In this document: positions 50,878-59,377 of the stretch, piece after piece
How the letters are laid out: each line of letters begins with the position of its first letter
Position numbering within the stretch: position 1 is the first letter of the stretch
Assembly (NCBI GenBank): GCA_016845065.1
Contig: JAERTG010000032.1
Location: 62,001-126,000 of the forward strand
Direction of reading: 5' to 3'
Length of the DNA: 64,000 bases
Source: Fidelibacterota bacterium
GTDB lineage: Bacteria; Fidelibacterota; UBA8477; JABMPR01
The notes under the pieces: model-generated
What the model was told of the DNA's origin: nothing
Seen by the model: the letters and a program-made list of their open reading frames with translations, nothing else
Databases searched by the model: none
Made by a program: the position numbers and the translations under genes

Positions 50878-53168
50878 AAGTGATTGGAAAAGATCATCAA
50901 CGCGTTGATGGTCAGGCTCTGGTTAGAGGTAATCCAGTTTTTGCTGATGATATCAAATTAAATAATCTTCTTCATGTTAAAGTTTTACATAGTCCCGTTG
51001 CCCATGCAAAAATAGTCAGTATCAATGTTTCTGAAGCTTCTGCACTTGAGGGTGTTGAAGCCATTTTCACACACAAGGATTTCAAACCTCACTACTACAC
51101 AACTGCTGGTCAGGGCTATCCAGAACCCGGTCCTCGCGATATGCGTATTCTAGATTCGAAGGTACGATTTGTTGGGGATCGAGTCGCCTTTGTAGCAGCG
51201 GAGACCCTTGAAATTGCGGAGCAGGCTCTTGAGCTCATAAAAGTAGACTATGAGGAATTGCCCTGCCTGTTTGATATGGAAGCGGCCATGGCCTCAGATG
51301 TAACAATTCATTCTCACCCTGATAAGACGGGTCTCCATGATGCGGCACATAATGTTGCTGCTCATCTGGATGCTGAGATTGGAGATGTGGATAAAACTTT
51401 GGAGTCATCAGAGTTCGTATTCGAAGGCACCTACAGCACCCCATTTGTGCAAATGGCATCCATAGAGCCACATATTTCCCTCACCTGGCTAGATGACAAT
51501 AATCGGTTGGTGATTAGAACCTCAACCCAGGTTCCATTTCATGTGCGTCGCATTGTGGCTGAGGTCCTGGACATTCCAGTCGGTAGAATTCGTGTGATAA
51601 AACCACGGCTAGGCGGTGGATTCGGTGGAAAACAGGAAATTCTTAATGAAGAGCTGGTGGCTGCTGTAACCTTAAAAACCGGTAGACCTGCACGTATTGA
51701 ATACACCAGAGCTGAGGAATTATTTGCAGCAAGATTGAGGCACCCAGAACTGGTTAGCTTCCGACTCGGTTTTGATAATAACCAAATTTTAACTGCTATT
51801 GATCTAAACATTCTGGAAAACTGCGGAGCTTATGGTCCCCACGCCCTGACGGTAATGTCGGTTACTGCTCAAAAAGCCTTGAGTATGTACAAAGCGCCCT
51901 GTATTCGAGTGAATGGAGATGGCGTATATACCAATCTTCCAATCGGTGGAGCCTATCGCGGGTATGGTGCGCCTCAGGCTTTCTTCCCCCTTGAAAGCCT
52001 CATGGATGAAGCAGCTGAAGCCATGGGTATTGATCCAGTTGAATTGCGACTCAAGAATGTCTTCAAAGTTGGGGACGATATTCCCATAGCTAAAATTCTG
52101 GGTGAGGGTCGTGAAGGTTTTCCCATGGTACTCTACAGCACTGAAATAGAAGCGTGTTTGCAGGAAGGTCGCAAACTTAGCAATTGGGATTTACTTCGAT
52201 CAAAATCTAAAACTGGTCGATATCGACACGGTATTGGTGTGGCTGTGGCAGGCCAGGGATCTGGGATTCCAGGGATTGATATGGGTGCTGCCTTTATCAA
52301 GATGAATGAAGATGCCAGTTTCAACCTTCAAGTTGGAGCAACCGATTTGGGAACAGGTTCTGATACTGCTCTGGCCCAAATAGCGGCTGAAGTCCTGGGT
52401 GTAGCTGTGGATAAAATAATAGTCTATTCTTCTGATACAGATATGACACCCTTTGATACTGGCGCATATGCTTCCAGTACAACCTATATTTCTGGATCTG
52501 CAGTAAAAAAAGCAGCAGAGAATTGTAAAATGATGATTCTGGATCAAGGAAGATTACTCTTGGATGCGCCTGAGGCAGAGATTGATGGCACACAGGTTGT
52601 GGATTCTAATGGAAATAGAATATCCTTCCAGGATATCTGTACAAAAAGTTTTTACACTGAGGAGCAAAAACAAATCATGGGTACAGCTTCCCACATGAGC
52701 TATGATTCTCCTCCCCCTTTTAATGCAACCTTTGCTGAAGTGGAAGTAGATACCTTCACTGGAACCGTACGGGTTATTAAAATTGTATCAGTAACGGATG
52801 CGGGTCAGATTATCAATCCCAAAATGGCGGAGGGACAAATTGAAGGCGGAATCCCCCAGGCACTCGGTATGGCTCTCTCAGAGTTCATGCCCTTTGATGA
52901 GAAGGGTCGTTTCCTCAATCTGGACTTTAACAGCTATCATATTTACACTGCCAAGGATATGCCTGAGATGGTTGTCCGGTTTGCAGACTCACATGAACCC
53001 ACAGGTCCATATGGGGCGAAGGCCGTTGCAGAAATTCCAATCAACGCTCCTGCACCGGCAGTTACAAATGCTGTTTACAATGCCGTTGGTGTTCGGATAA
53101 AACACCTGCCAATCCAGCCAGAAGTGATTTTAGGGTCAATACACCGAAATGAGGTAATTGACCCATAA
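50874..53168 (+). CDS. xdhD: XdhD-like molybdopterin-binding subunit
   Basis: The 764-residue Mo subunit shows 'GGGFGGKQEI' (about residue 246), 'GGAYRGYGAPQAFFPLES' (cofactor region), 'QVGATDLGTGSDT' and 'GPYGAKAVAEI' with the catalytic glutamate. It groups by position and sequence with the selenium-dependent-type Mo hydroxylases (XdhD) and lacks the fused ferredoxin domain of the E. coli protein. A labile selenium ligand cannot be seen from sequence. It is the last gene of the operon; the 128 bases after it hold only a weak, AT-rich hairpin. Confidence 0.9.
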   Translation: MKVIGKDHQRVDGQALVRGNPVFADDIKLNNLLHVKVLHSPVAHAKIVSINVSEASALEGVEAIFTHKDFKPHYYTTAGQGYPEPGPRDMRILDSKVRFVGDRVAFVAAETLEIAEQALELIKVDYEELPCLFDMEAAMASDVTIHSHPDKTGLHDAAHNVAAHLDAEIGDVDKTLESSEFVFEGTYSTPFVQMASIEPHISLTWLDDNNRLVIRTSTQVPFHVRRIVAEVLDIPVGRIRVIKPRLGGGFGGKQEILNEELVAAVTLKTGRPARIEYTRAEELFAARLRHPELVSFRLGFDNNQILTAIDLNILENCGAYGPHALTVMSVTAQKALSMYKAPCIRVNGDGVYTNLPIGGAYRGYGAPQAFFPLESLMDEAAEAMGIDPVELRLKNVFKVGDDIPIAKILGEGREGFPMVLYSTEIEACLQEGRKLSNWDLLRSKSKTGRYRHGIGVAVAGQGSGIPGIDMGAAFIKMNEDASFNLQVGATDLGTGSDTALAQIAAEVLGVAVDKIIVYSSDTDMTPFDTGAYASSTTYISGSAVKKAAENCKMMILDQGRLLLDAPEAEIDGTQVVDSNGNRISFQDICTKSFYTEEQKQIMGTASHMSYDSPPPFNATFAEVEVDTFTGTVRVIKIVSVTDAGQIINPKMAEGQIEGGIPQALGMALSEFMPFDEKGRFLNLDFNSYHIYTAKDMPEMVVRFADSHEPTGPYGAKAVAEIPINAPAPAVTNAVYNAVGVRIKHLPIQPEVILGSIHRNEVIDP

Positions 53169-53296
53169 TACGACCTAAATACACTAGTAATAGAGTCTAA
53201 TAGTGGTATAGTCGGCCCTAATTACGAATTATTGTGGTGTAATTTATTTTTGTGAATCCAGGATAAGCTGTTAAAGGTAGCAAGGAGAATAAAGTA

Positions 53297-53866
53297 ATGA
53301 ATGAAAAAAATCGCTGCGAATGGGTACCCTTGAATAAACCGACTTATGTAAAGTATCATGATGAGGAATGGGGTGTTCCCATTCACGATGATCAGAAAAT
53401 GTTTGAATTTCTGATCCTGGAATCGTTTCAAGCTGGTTTAAGCTGGGAAATTATTCTCAATAAGCGCGAAAATTTTCGTAAAGCCTTTGCCTACTTTGAC
53501 TTCAATAAGGTAGCTACCTATGACGAGAACAAAGTTCAGTCGCTCCTCCTGGATAAAGGTATTGTAAGGAACCAGCTCAAGATCAGAGCTTCGATTAACA
53601 ATGCCCAGCGGTACCTGGAAGTCATTGAGGAGTTTGGGAGTTTCTGTAATTATTTCTGGGGGTTCACTGGTGGCAAACCTCATATAAACCAGTTTAAAGT
53701 TATGGGAGAAATTCCTGCTAAAACTGAGTTGTCAGACACTATTGCCAAGGATCTAAAGAAACGCGGTTTCAAATTTATGGGGACCACAGTGGTTTATGCC
53801 CACATGCAGGCTGTAGGAATGGTGAATGATCACATCGAAGGTTGTTTCAGGTATGCAGAGGTGTAA
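53297..53866 (+). CDS. tag: DNA-3-methyladenine glycosylase I
   Basis: The 189-residue helix-hairpin-helix glycosylase removes 3-methyladenine from alkylated DNA. Signature blocks are 'RCEWV' at the start, 'YHDEEWGVPIHDDQKMFEFL' and 'LSWEIILNKRENFRKAF', with the zinc-binding residues near both ends ('HMQAVGMVNDHIEGCFRY'). AAGGAGAA precedes ATG 53297. It is a single gene. Confidence 0.95.
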   Translation: MNEKNRCEWVPLNKPTYVKYHDEEWGVPIHDDQKMFEFLILESFQAGLSWEIILNKRENFRKAFAYFDFNKVATYDENKVQSLLLDKGIVRNQLKIRASINNAQRYLEVIEEFGSFCNYFWGFTGGKPHINQFKVMGEIPAKTELSDTIAKDLKKRGFKFMGTTVVYAHMQAVGMVNDHIEGCFRYAEV

Positions 53867-53989
53867 AGAATCTCACTCCTGCCAATCAGGGATAATTAGA
53901 GAGGACAAGGTAAACAGACTGGTACCGACAGGATTTCAAGGTGCAGCAAATAAGTAAGGTTCCGACTAGTTCAACCTCTTAACAACAGC

Positions 53990-55081
53990 TTACACGTCCA
54001 AGCCCAATGATAACTGGCCATGTGGTTCACTGAAATGTGAACCACCCACACCTAATAGTCGAAGTGGTTCACCAGGCATCCAGTTTTTTACGAGTAATTT
54101 CCGAGCAATCCTATAAATCTCTAAACCTTCATCCAGCGGCTCTAAGACAGTATGTTGTCTGGTAAAGGTTGAAAAATCGGCGTAGCGTAATTTCAGGGTA
54201 ATGGTCGCGGCCATAAATTTTTTCTTTTTGAGTTGTTCCCCAACTTTGAAACTCAATTTCTCTACAATCTCCAACAGCTCAGATTGCTCTTCAATGTTTT
54301 TAGAGAACGTTCGTTCCGTGCTGATGGATTTGGTTTCATGATCTTCATGGACGGGTCGATCATCAATACCCTTTGACCAGCGACTCATGGCCCCACCCAG
54401 TTTTCCGAATCTCTGCTTCAGGACATCTTCTTTGATAACTGACATGTCTGCAATGGTATAGATCCCAAATTTTGAGAGACGTTCATTTGCTTTTGGACCG
54501 ATGCCTGGGATTTTCATTACTGGAAGGGGTCCTAAAAAATCGATTTCCATGCCTGGAGACACCACAGTAAGCCCATTGGGTTTCTGAAAATCAGAGGCTA
54601 TTTTAGCAATCATCTTATTGGTGGCAACCCCGACAGATGCAGAAAGGCCAATGTCTCTTGATATTCTCATCTGGATTTTTCGGGCAATGTCGGTCACTTC
54701 AATCCATTGATCGACTTCATCGCTCAGGTCCAGATACGCCTCATCAATACTGACCTGTTGGATGATAGGTGATTCTGCTCTCAGAATACCCATAATGACT
54801 TTGGAATACATGCGATATAGACCATGCTGTGATGAAATTACAACGAGATCTTTACACCTGCGACTTGCCTCAATCATTGGCATCGCAGAATGAATTCCAT
54901 ATTTCCGGGCAGGGTATGATGCTGCTGCTACAACCCCCCTGTTCTCGCTTCGTCCACCAACCACTACGGGCTTGCCCTCAAGTGAGGGATCTCTTAGAAC
55001 TTCAACTGAGCAAAAGAAGGCATCTAGATCCAGATGTATAATGGCACGGGGTTTATTGGTATAGGGTTGGGGGTTCAGCAT
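53990..55081 (-). CDS. dinB: DNA polymerase IV (Y-family)
   Basis: A 363-residue translesion polymerase. Catalytic acidic residues are in 'HLDLDAFFCSVE' (Asp18, Asp20) and 'SIDEAYLD' (about residue 107). The helix-hairpin-helix 'IPGIGPKANERLSKFGI' and little-finger region ('ETKSISTERTFSKN') complete the family pattern. No LexA-like box was seen upstream. The start codon ATG lies just after a GAAGG at very short distance, so the true start may be a little different. Confidence 0.94.
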   Translation of the reverse strand: MLNPQPYTNKPRAIIHLDLDAFFCSVEVLRDPSLEGKPVVVGGRSENRGVVAAASYPARKYGIHSAMPMIEASRRCKDLVVISSQHGLYRMYSKVIMGILRAESPIIQQVSIDEAYLDLSDEVDQWIEVTDIARKIQMRISRDIGLSASVGVATNKMIAKIASDFQKPNGLTVVSPGMEIDFLGPLPVMKIPGIGPKANERLSKFGIYTIADMSVIKEDVLKQRFGKLGGAMSRWSKGIDDRPVHEDHETKSISTERTFSKNIEEQSELLEIVEKLSFKVGEQLKKKKFMAATITLKLRYADFSTFTRQHTVLEPLDEGLEIYRIARKLLVKNWMPGEPLRLLGVGGSHFSEPHGQLSLGLDV

Positions 55082-55124
55082 CCTTCAATTTAGGATGATA
55101 CATTGTACCTATATATGGTAATAT

Positions 55125-56477
55125 CTATTTGAAATTAACGTTCAACCCAATGCCTGGTATGAGCTCAACCTTATCATCCGATCCAACAGTTGGTATCACC
55201 GTTGGCAATAACGACATTTTGGTGGATCCATTCTGCGCCAGGCTACCATCTGGTTTGACATCCAAAATTTTACGAGTAAACCAGGTACCAACACCATACC
55301 CGGCAAGCGCCATGGACAGCATTGGTTCCTTATCCCTTACATCCAGGAGAATTGCAGAACCAAAACCGAAAGCCGTACCTGAGGCGGATCCCAAGAGCAT
55401 GAGTGTAGATTGCCCAAAAGTAAAGTCATCCTTCTGGATATAGTGATCATAAGCGAACACACTACCTATAGCTCCCAGACCAGCCACCATGAAAAATGTA
55501 TCCTCGTCCCCATCATCAAATAGAATGGATTGGATCATCATGGTATTGATGTAACCAAAACCCCAGCCTTGCATCAAGATGAGCGCATCTCCAAAAGTAT
55601 ATTGCTTGTTTTTGGTAATCTTGTATCCGTAATAGGCACCAAGCGGATAAGCAATTAGTTCTGTAATGGTCTTGCGCTTCTCCCAACGATCTATTTCCTC
55701 CTGGCAGGGACTACTGTCGCTATATGGCCAGGTATCACAATCAACTGTATACCGAGGATAATCAAACATGGCATTGTATATCAATCGGGAAGTCACACCA
55801 GCTACACCTGTCCACATGGTCCAGGCCCAGGCTTGTCCATTGGTGGGTTCATACATGTCGAACAGATACTCACCTCCATAATGTCCTATGGGAACAGAGG
55901 CCATGAGCATCCACATCCACAGTGTTTCCGGATCCTGACCATATCTATCTTCACCATCTGGATATGCTTCCAGATCCAATAGCGTATTTAATCCCAAGCC
56001 ATAACGAAAGGCCAGAAGTGAACCATACCGCATCATCTGGGTTCGGGCATGGGTCATTTCCATATCCCTGGTATATTTATGAGTTAAATAAAACGCACCA
56101 CCTGCTGAAACCATTACCCCTCCTACAAACCAACGGCCATCTTCAGCATGGAGGACATAAGGAATACCCCATCCATACAGGCCTGAACCAATCACTATAT
56201 TTTGCAGCACGAGTGGCCAGCGGCCTGACTGATCCAGGGGTTTGCCTAAAAGGGGTGTCCAGCTTTGTTCCCAAACTCTGCTACTGTCGGAGGAGAGAAG
56301 TAGTGATTCAACCATAATATCAAGAAGCACGCGTTCGTCTACAGTAATTTTCCCGTCGGAATTAGCAGCCTCCCAAGCCTTTTTGTATGAGGATTGGATA
56401 TTCAGAGAATCCAGCTTCTGAGCAAGTATCTCACCTGATAATAAAAGTAGTACTAATAGGATAAGCATTGATTTCAT
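55125..56477 (-). CDS. Exported or membrane protein of unknown function
   Basis: Not recognised. The 450-residue product (ATG 56477, after a strong GGAGGTG; the track's TTG start adds 25 residues before this) has a signal peptide ('LILLVLLLLSGEILAQ'). A short EF-hand-like loop follows ('NSDGKITVDERVLL', first acidic position missing). The rest has many glycine-rich hydrophobic segments ('VVMVSAGGAFYLTH'-type, 'LMLLGSASGTAFGFGSA'), suggesting an integral membrane protein. The gene is alone on its strand between dinB and the porin operon. Confidence 0.72.
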   Translation of the reverse strand: MKSMLILLVLLLLSGEILAQKLDSLNIQSSYKKAWEAANSDGKITVDERVLLDIMVESLLLSSDSSRVWEQSWTPLLGKPLDQSGRWPLVLQNIVIGSGLYGWGIPYVLHAEDGRWFVGGVMVSAGGAFYLTHKYTRDMEMTHARTQMMRYGSLLAFRYGLGLNTLLDLEAYPDGEDRYGQDPETLWMWMLMASVPIGHYGGEYLFDMYEPTNGQAWAWTMWTGVAGVTSRLIYNAMFDYPRYTVDCDTWPYSDSSPCQEEIDRWEKRKTITELIAYPLGAYYGYKITKNKQYTFGDALILMQGWGFGYINTMMIQSILFDDGDEDTFFMVAGLGAIGSVFAYDHYIQKDDFTFGQSTLMLLGSASGTAFGFGSAILLDVRDKEPMLSMALAGYGVGTWFTRKILDVKPDGSLAQNGSTKMSLLPTVIPTVGSDDKVELIPGIGLNVNFK

Positions 56478-56602
56478 AAACACCTCCGGGAGCTGCCAAA
56501 AGATAGTGATGATAACTAGTTCGGGAAGCACAATCGACAGTTGCTTAGGCAAGCCAGCCTATTTTGGAATAATATCGATTCATCGAATAAATGCTTTGCA
56601 AT

Positions 56603-56617
56603 TGAGACTTATTCGCA
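56603..56617. promoter_or_regulatory. Fur-box-like 7-1-7 palindrome
   Basis: TGAGACTTATTCGCA matches the TGAGAATnATTCTCA Fur consensus at 12 of 14 non-central positions. It lies 50 bases upstream of the porin start codon. Judged by eye against the classical consensus; no Fur gene is in the window. Confidence 0.45.
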
Positions 56618-56624
56618 TTAGTAT

Positions 56625-56645
56625 GTTTGCTTGTTGATAGCAAAC
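56625..56645. repeat. Inverted repeat upstream of the porin gene
   Basis: GTTTGCT and AGCAAAC form perfect 7-base arms around TGTTGAT. It sits 21 bases before the GTG start, between the Fur-like box and the ribosome site (AAGGAT), so it could be an operator or a 5' leader hairpin. Confidence 0.5.
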
Positions 56646-56666
56646 AATAAATAAGGATTCAATTGC

Positions 56667-57755
56667 GTGAAACTTAAAACACTTTTTCTAACGGCTACGA
56701 TTGTCCTGGTCAATCAATCATTTGCAGCAGAAAATTTTGCCTTCGAAGATGATTTTTTTGAACCTAAAACAACTATCGGTGGTTATGGTGAATTGCACTA
56801 TAACAATGTGACCAAGGGAGATAATCCAACGACACGAACTTTAGATTTTCATCGCTTTGTGATGTTCTACTCACATTCCTGGACAGAGCATTGGTCATTT
56901 AAAGCTGAACTAGAACTTGAGCACAATTTTGTGAAGAGTGGCCAAGGCGAGCTTGAGTTGGAGCAAGCATTTATTAACTACCACCATTCAGCTCCTTTTG
57001 GATTTCAAGTTGGGGTCGTCCTGCCTTCGATAGGATTACTCAATGAAAATCATGAGCCACCACTGTTCTTGAGTGTTGAGCGACCAGATTATGCAAAATA
57101 TATAATACCCACTACCTGGTTTGGAAATGGTCTATCAATCTACGGACGCGTCAGCTCCTTTGACTACAAACTCACAATAATGGAAGGACTGGATGCTAAT
57201 AAGATATCTTCGGCTAGTGGTATACGCAGCGGCCGATTAAAGGGCTATAAATCTTCTGCAGATGAATTGCTGTATACCGCGCGCCTAAACTATCTTGGTC
57301 TACCTGGAGTCAGGACAGGTTTGTCAGTTACCTCGACGAAAGCGATGGGCGATGGTGTCCAGATAGATATTCCTCTCAACATAATTGAGGTCCACACCCA
57401 GATTGACAAGTTTAATGTTATTGCTGTTTTTGAATACGGGACGATCACATACGGAGAAGGCAATCTAGAAGCCTCAAGGGGGCATTATGCTGACCTAGGC
57501 TATAACCTTGCTCCACTGTTAAATTTGAAAGGTGACCTGATTCCATGGGGGCGTATATCAAGTTACAACACAGCCGCTGCAACCAAAATTGGCGGTGACG
57601 AAATTAGTGAGTATGACTATTCGAAATGTGTGGCTGGTCTGACAATCAAACCAATCGACCAAGTGAGTTTCAAGCTAGACTACAGCATTAAAACTAATGC
57701 GCTTTCTGAAGAGGAAACTACTGCCATTAATATTGGCGCAGGCTACCAGTTCTAA
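56667..57755 (+). CDS. Outer-membrane beta-barrel porin-like protein
   Basis: The 362-residue protein has a signal peptide ('LFLTATIVLVNQSFAA') and alternating aromatic beta strands ending in a terminal phenylalanine ('GAGYQF'), the usual outer-membrane insertion signal. 'TIGGYGELHYN' near the N-terminus is seen in porins annotated as phosphate-selective or general porins in FCB and proteobacteria. The start is GTG. It begins a three-gene operon with an FMN-binding protein and a membrane protein, under a possible Fur site, so it may serve iron or an electron-acceptor-related solute; the solute is unknown. Confidence 0.83.
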   Translation: MKLKTLFLTATIVLVNQSFAAENFAFEDDFFEPKTTIGGYGELHYNNVTKGDNPTTRTLDFHRFVMFYSHSWTEHWSFKAELELEHNFVKSGQGELELEQAFINYHHSAPFGFQVGVVLPSIGLLNENHEPPLFLSVERPDYAKYIIPTTWFGNGLSIYGRVSSFDYKLTIMEGLDANKISSASGIRSGRLKGYKSSADELLYTARLNYLGLPGVRTGLSVTSTKAMGDGVQIDIPLNIIEVHTQIDKFNVIAVFEYGTITYGEGNLEASRGHYADLGYNLAPLLNLKGDLIPWGRISSYNTAAATKIGGDEISEYDYSKCVAGLTIKPIDQVSFKLDYSIKTNALSEEETTAINIGAGYQF

Positions 57756-57819
57756 TGTGCAACTTTGCTGGTGGATATAGGATTGTTGATTGCTTGAGTA
57801 CTATTCCAGGATAGGCAAT

Positions 57820-58380
57820 ATGAGATTGGTAGTAGCTATTGTGCTACTCCTTTCTCCATGGCTTTACTCTGACTCAATTCAGAAAACGAGTGAACTCATG
57901 CTGTCACAATATTTTGGCAATGAGGTTAAAACTGTATTTTCTTATTTCGTAATTCCACCAGAGTTAAAGAATCGAGTTGAGCATAATGCAAAGCAACGGT
58001 TTTTTAAAGATAAAATATACTATTGGAAAATCTCAAATAGTGATAGTACGATTGGCTTTGCTCTACTTGACAATGTAATGGGCAAAGCCATGCCTATCAC
58101 CCTGCTAGTAGTATTCGATGCAAATGGTCATACGATAAATACTGATATCATTAAATATCGTGAATCTATTGGTGGCGAGGTATCTAATCCCAGGTGGTTA
58201 AAGCAATTTAATGGGCTAAGTCAGAGAGAGATTATGGATCCCAATATCCGAATTGATGGAATAAGCGGGGCTACGATTTCAGTTAATGCTGTATCAAAGG
58301 GCATTAAGAAGCTTTGCTTACTCTTTCCAGATGTCAAAAAATATTCGATTTCAAAGGAAAGTGAGAACCCTCATGAATAG
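57820..58380 (+). CDS. Exported FMN-binding domain protein
   Basis: A 186-residue exported protein with a signal peptide ('VVAIVLLLSPWLYSDS') and an FMN-binding domain of the RnfG/NqrC type. The flavinylation motif is D146-GISGA-T152 ('DGISGATIS'), matching the Dxx(S/T)GAT pattern in which ApbE attaches FMN to threonine. ATG 57820, with AGGATAGG upstream, replaces the TTG track start because it gives a clean signal peptide. Its stop overlaps the next gene by eight bases. It should carry electrons on the periplasmic side. Confidence 0.85.
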   Translation: MRLVVAIVLLLSPWLYSDSIQKTSELMLSQYFGNEVKTVFSYFVIPPELKNRVEHNAKQRFFKDKIYYWKISNSDSTIGFALLDNVMGKAMPITLLVVFDANGHTINTDIIKYRESIGGEVSNPRWLKQFNGLSQREIMDPNIRIDGISGATISVNAVSKGIKKLCLLFPDVKKYSISKESENPHE

Positions 58381-58882
58381 CCTCCCAAAACTATTTGAGC
58401 TGTCTACCCCCATTAAAAAGGTGCTACTCGCTTTTCTTCTTTTACAACTTTCAGGTGTGCTGTTTGGACTTGGTACCTTATTTGTTACAACTGAGTTATC
58501 TGTAACTGGGACAACGACACATTATCGTGGAGATCCTCCTCCCAAGGATGACTTTGAAATTCAAGATAATTTTGAAAAACCACTTTCAGAATTGCTTCTC
58601 ACTACCCACAACCACCTCCTTGGTTTCTCATTCATATTTGCTTTGCTCGTACCCATCTTTTACTTATCAAGTATCATTTCTGGTCCACTTAAAAACTTTT
58701 TAATGATTGAGCCATTTGTCTCTGTACTGATCACATTCGTATCTATATGGGGACTAAGATTTATTAGTTCACAATTTGTTTTTCTCACAATGCTATTCGG
58801 ATTGCTCACATATGCTACTTACTTTGTGTTGGTGGGAATGATTGGATTTGAGCTGGTTTTCAAAACAGAGGATGATAACTAG
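58373..58882 (+). CDS. Four-helix membrane protein partnered with the FMN protein
   Basis: The 169-residue protein has four hydrophobic helices. After the first, a polar loop ('TTTHYRGDPPPKDDFE') leads into 'LLLTTHNHLLGFSFIF', in which two histidines sit at the membrane edge and may bind heme or pass electrons. I recall similar 'THxH' proteins beside FMN-binding proteins in proteobacteria, but no function is established to me. ATG 58373 overlaps the FMN gene stop (ATGAATAG), so the two are made together. The track start 58286 would overlap by almost 100 bases and is not supported. Confidence 0.75.
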   Translation: MNSLPKLFELSTPIKKVLLAFLLLQLSGVLFGLGTLFVTTELSVTGTTTHYRGDPPPKDDFEIQDNFEKPLSELLLTTHNHLLGFSFIFALLVPIFYLSSIISGPLKNFLMIEPFVSVLITFVSIWGLRFISSQFVFLTMLFGLLTYATYFVLVGMIGFELVFKTEDDN

Positions 58883-58900
58883 GTTCAATCATTCAGGTAA

Positions 58901-59368
58901 TCATTTTTTCTTCCAGTACTCACGTAACAGTTCGAATACCCAAGGTGGCTGCTTTGAATCCTGTGGCATAAACTCCCGATAAATGGGTTTGATATCCAGA
59001 ACCGGCGAACCGTCCACAGCATCCAGCCCCTGAACTCTTAGGGTACCGCCATCGACATTTAAAATCTTAGCTGTACTCAAACCAATCGGATTGGGATGAT
59101 ATGAAGAACGCTGGGCTAGCAATCCCATTTTGGGCCAATCTTGATTGTTTCGGGGATGACGGCAATCTGGAATTTTTTGATCAGCCTGATTGCGGTGAAA
59201 AATGAAAACGATCTCCACATGAGAAAAGCTTTCAAGGCCTTTAAACAATTCACTGGAGAGGTCATCCCTGAGACGGATTTCTGATACGACTTCTCCCCAA
59301 TCATCATCCCTTAGATCATCACGATTGTTTGTGACATAGGCAATGGGGGTAAATTCGTATTTTTCCAT
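58901..59368 (-). CDS. trmO: tRNA (N6-threonylcarbamoyladenosine37-N6)-methyltransferase TrmO
   Basis: A 155-residue TsaA/TrmO (UPF0066) beta-barrel methyltransferase that methylates t6A37 of certain threonine tRNAs using SAM. The family blocks are 'FTPIAYVTNN', 'RSSYHPNPIGLSTAKI' and 'LDAVDGSPVLDIKPI'. AGGAGA precedes ATG 59368. It follows the M1 peptidase gene by nine bases on the same strand and is probably read from the same transcript. Confidence 0.9.
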   Translation of the reverse strand: MEKYEFTPIAYVTNNRDDLRDDDWGEVVSEIRLRDDLSSELFKGLESFSHVEIVFIFHRNQADQKIPDCRHPRNNQDWPKMGLLAQRSSYHPNPIGLSTAKILNVDGGTLRVQGLDAVDGSPVLDIKPIYREFMPQDSKQPPWVFELLREYWKKK

Positions 59369-59377
59369 ATCTCCTAA

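Noticed and set aside
44973-53168. Selenocysteine (in-frame TGA) in YgfK or the Mo subunits
   Set aside because: These frames have no in-frame TGA in the supplied translations. The selenium of such enzymes is a labile ligand, not selenocysteine, so sequence cannot show it.
53205-53250. Terminator after the XdhD-like gene
   Set aside because: AATTAC/GTAATT arms are six weak base pairs with a 13-base loop and a broken T run. Too weak to call.
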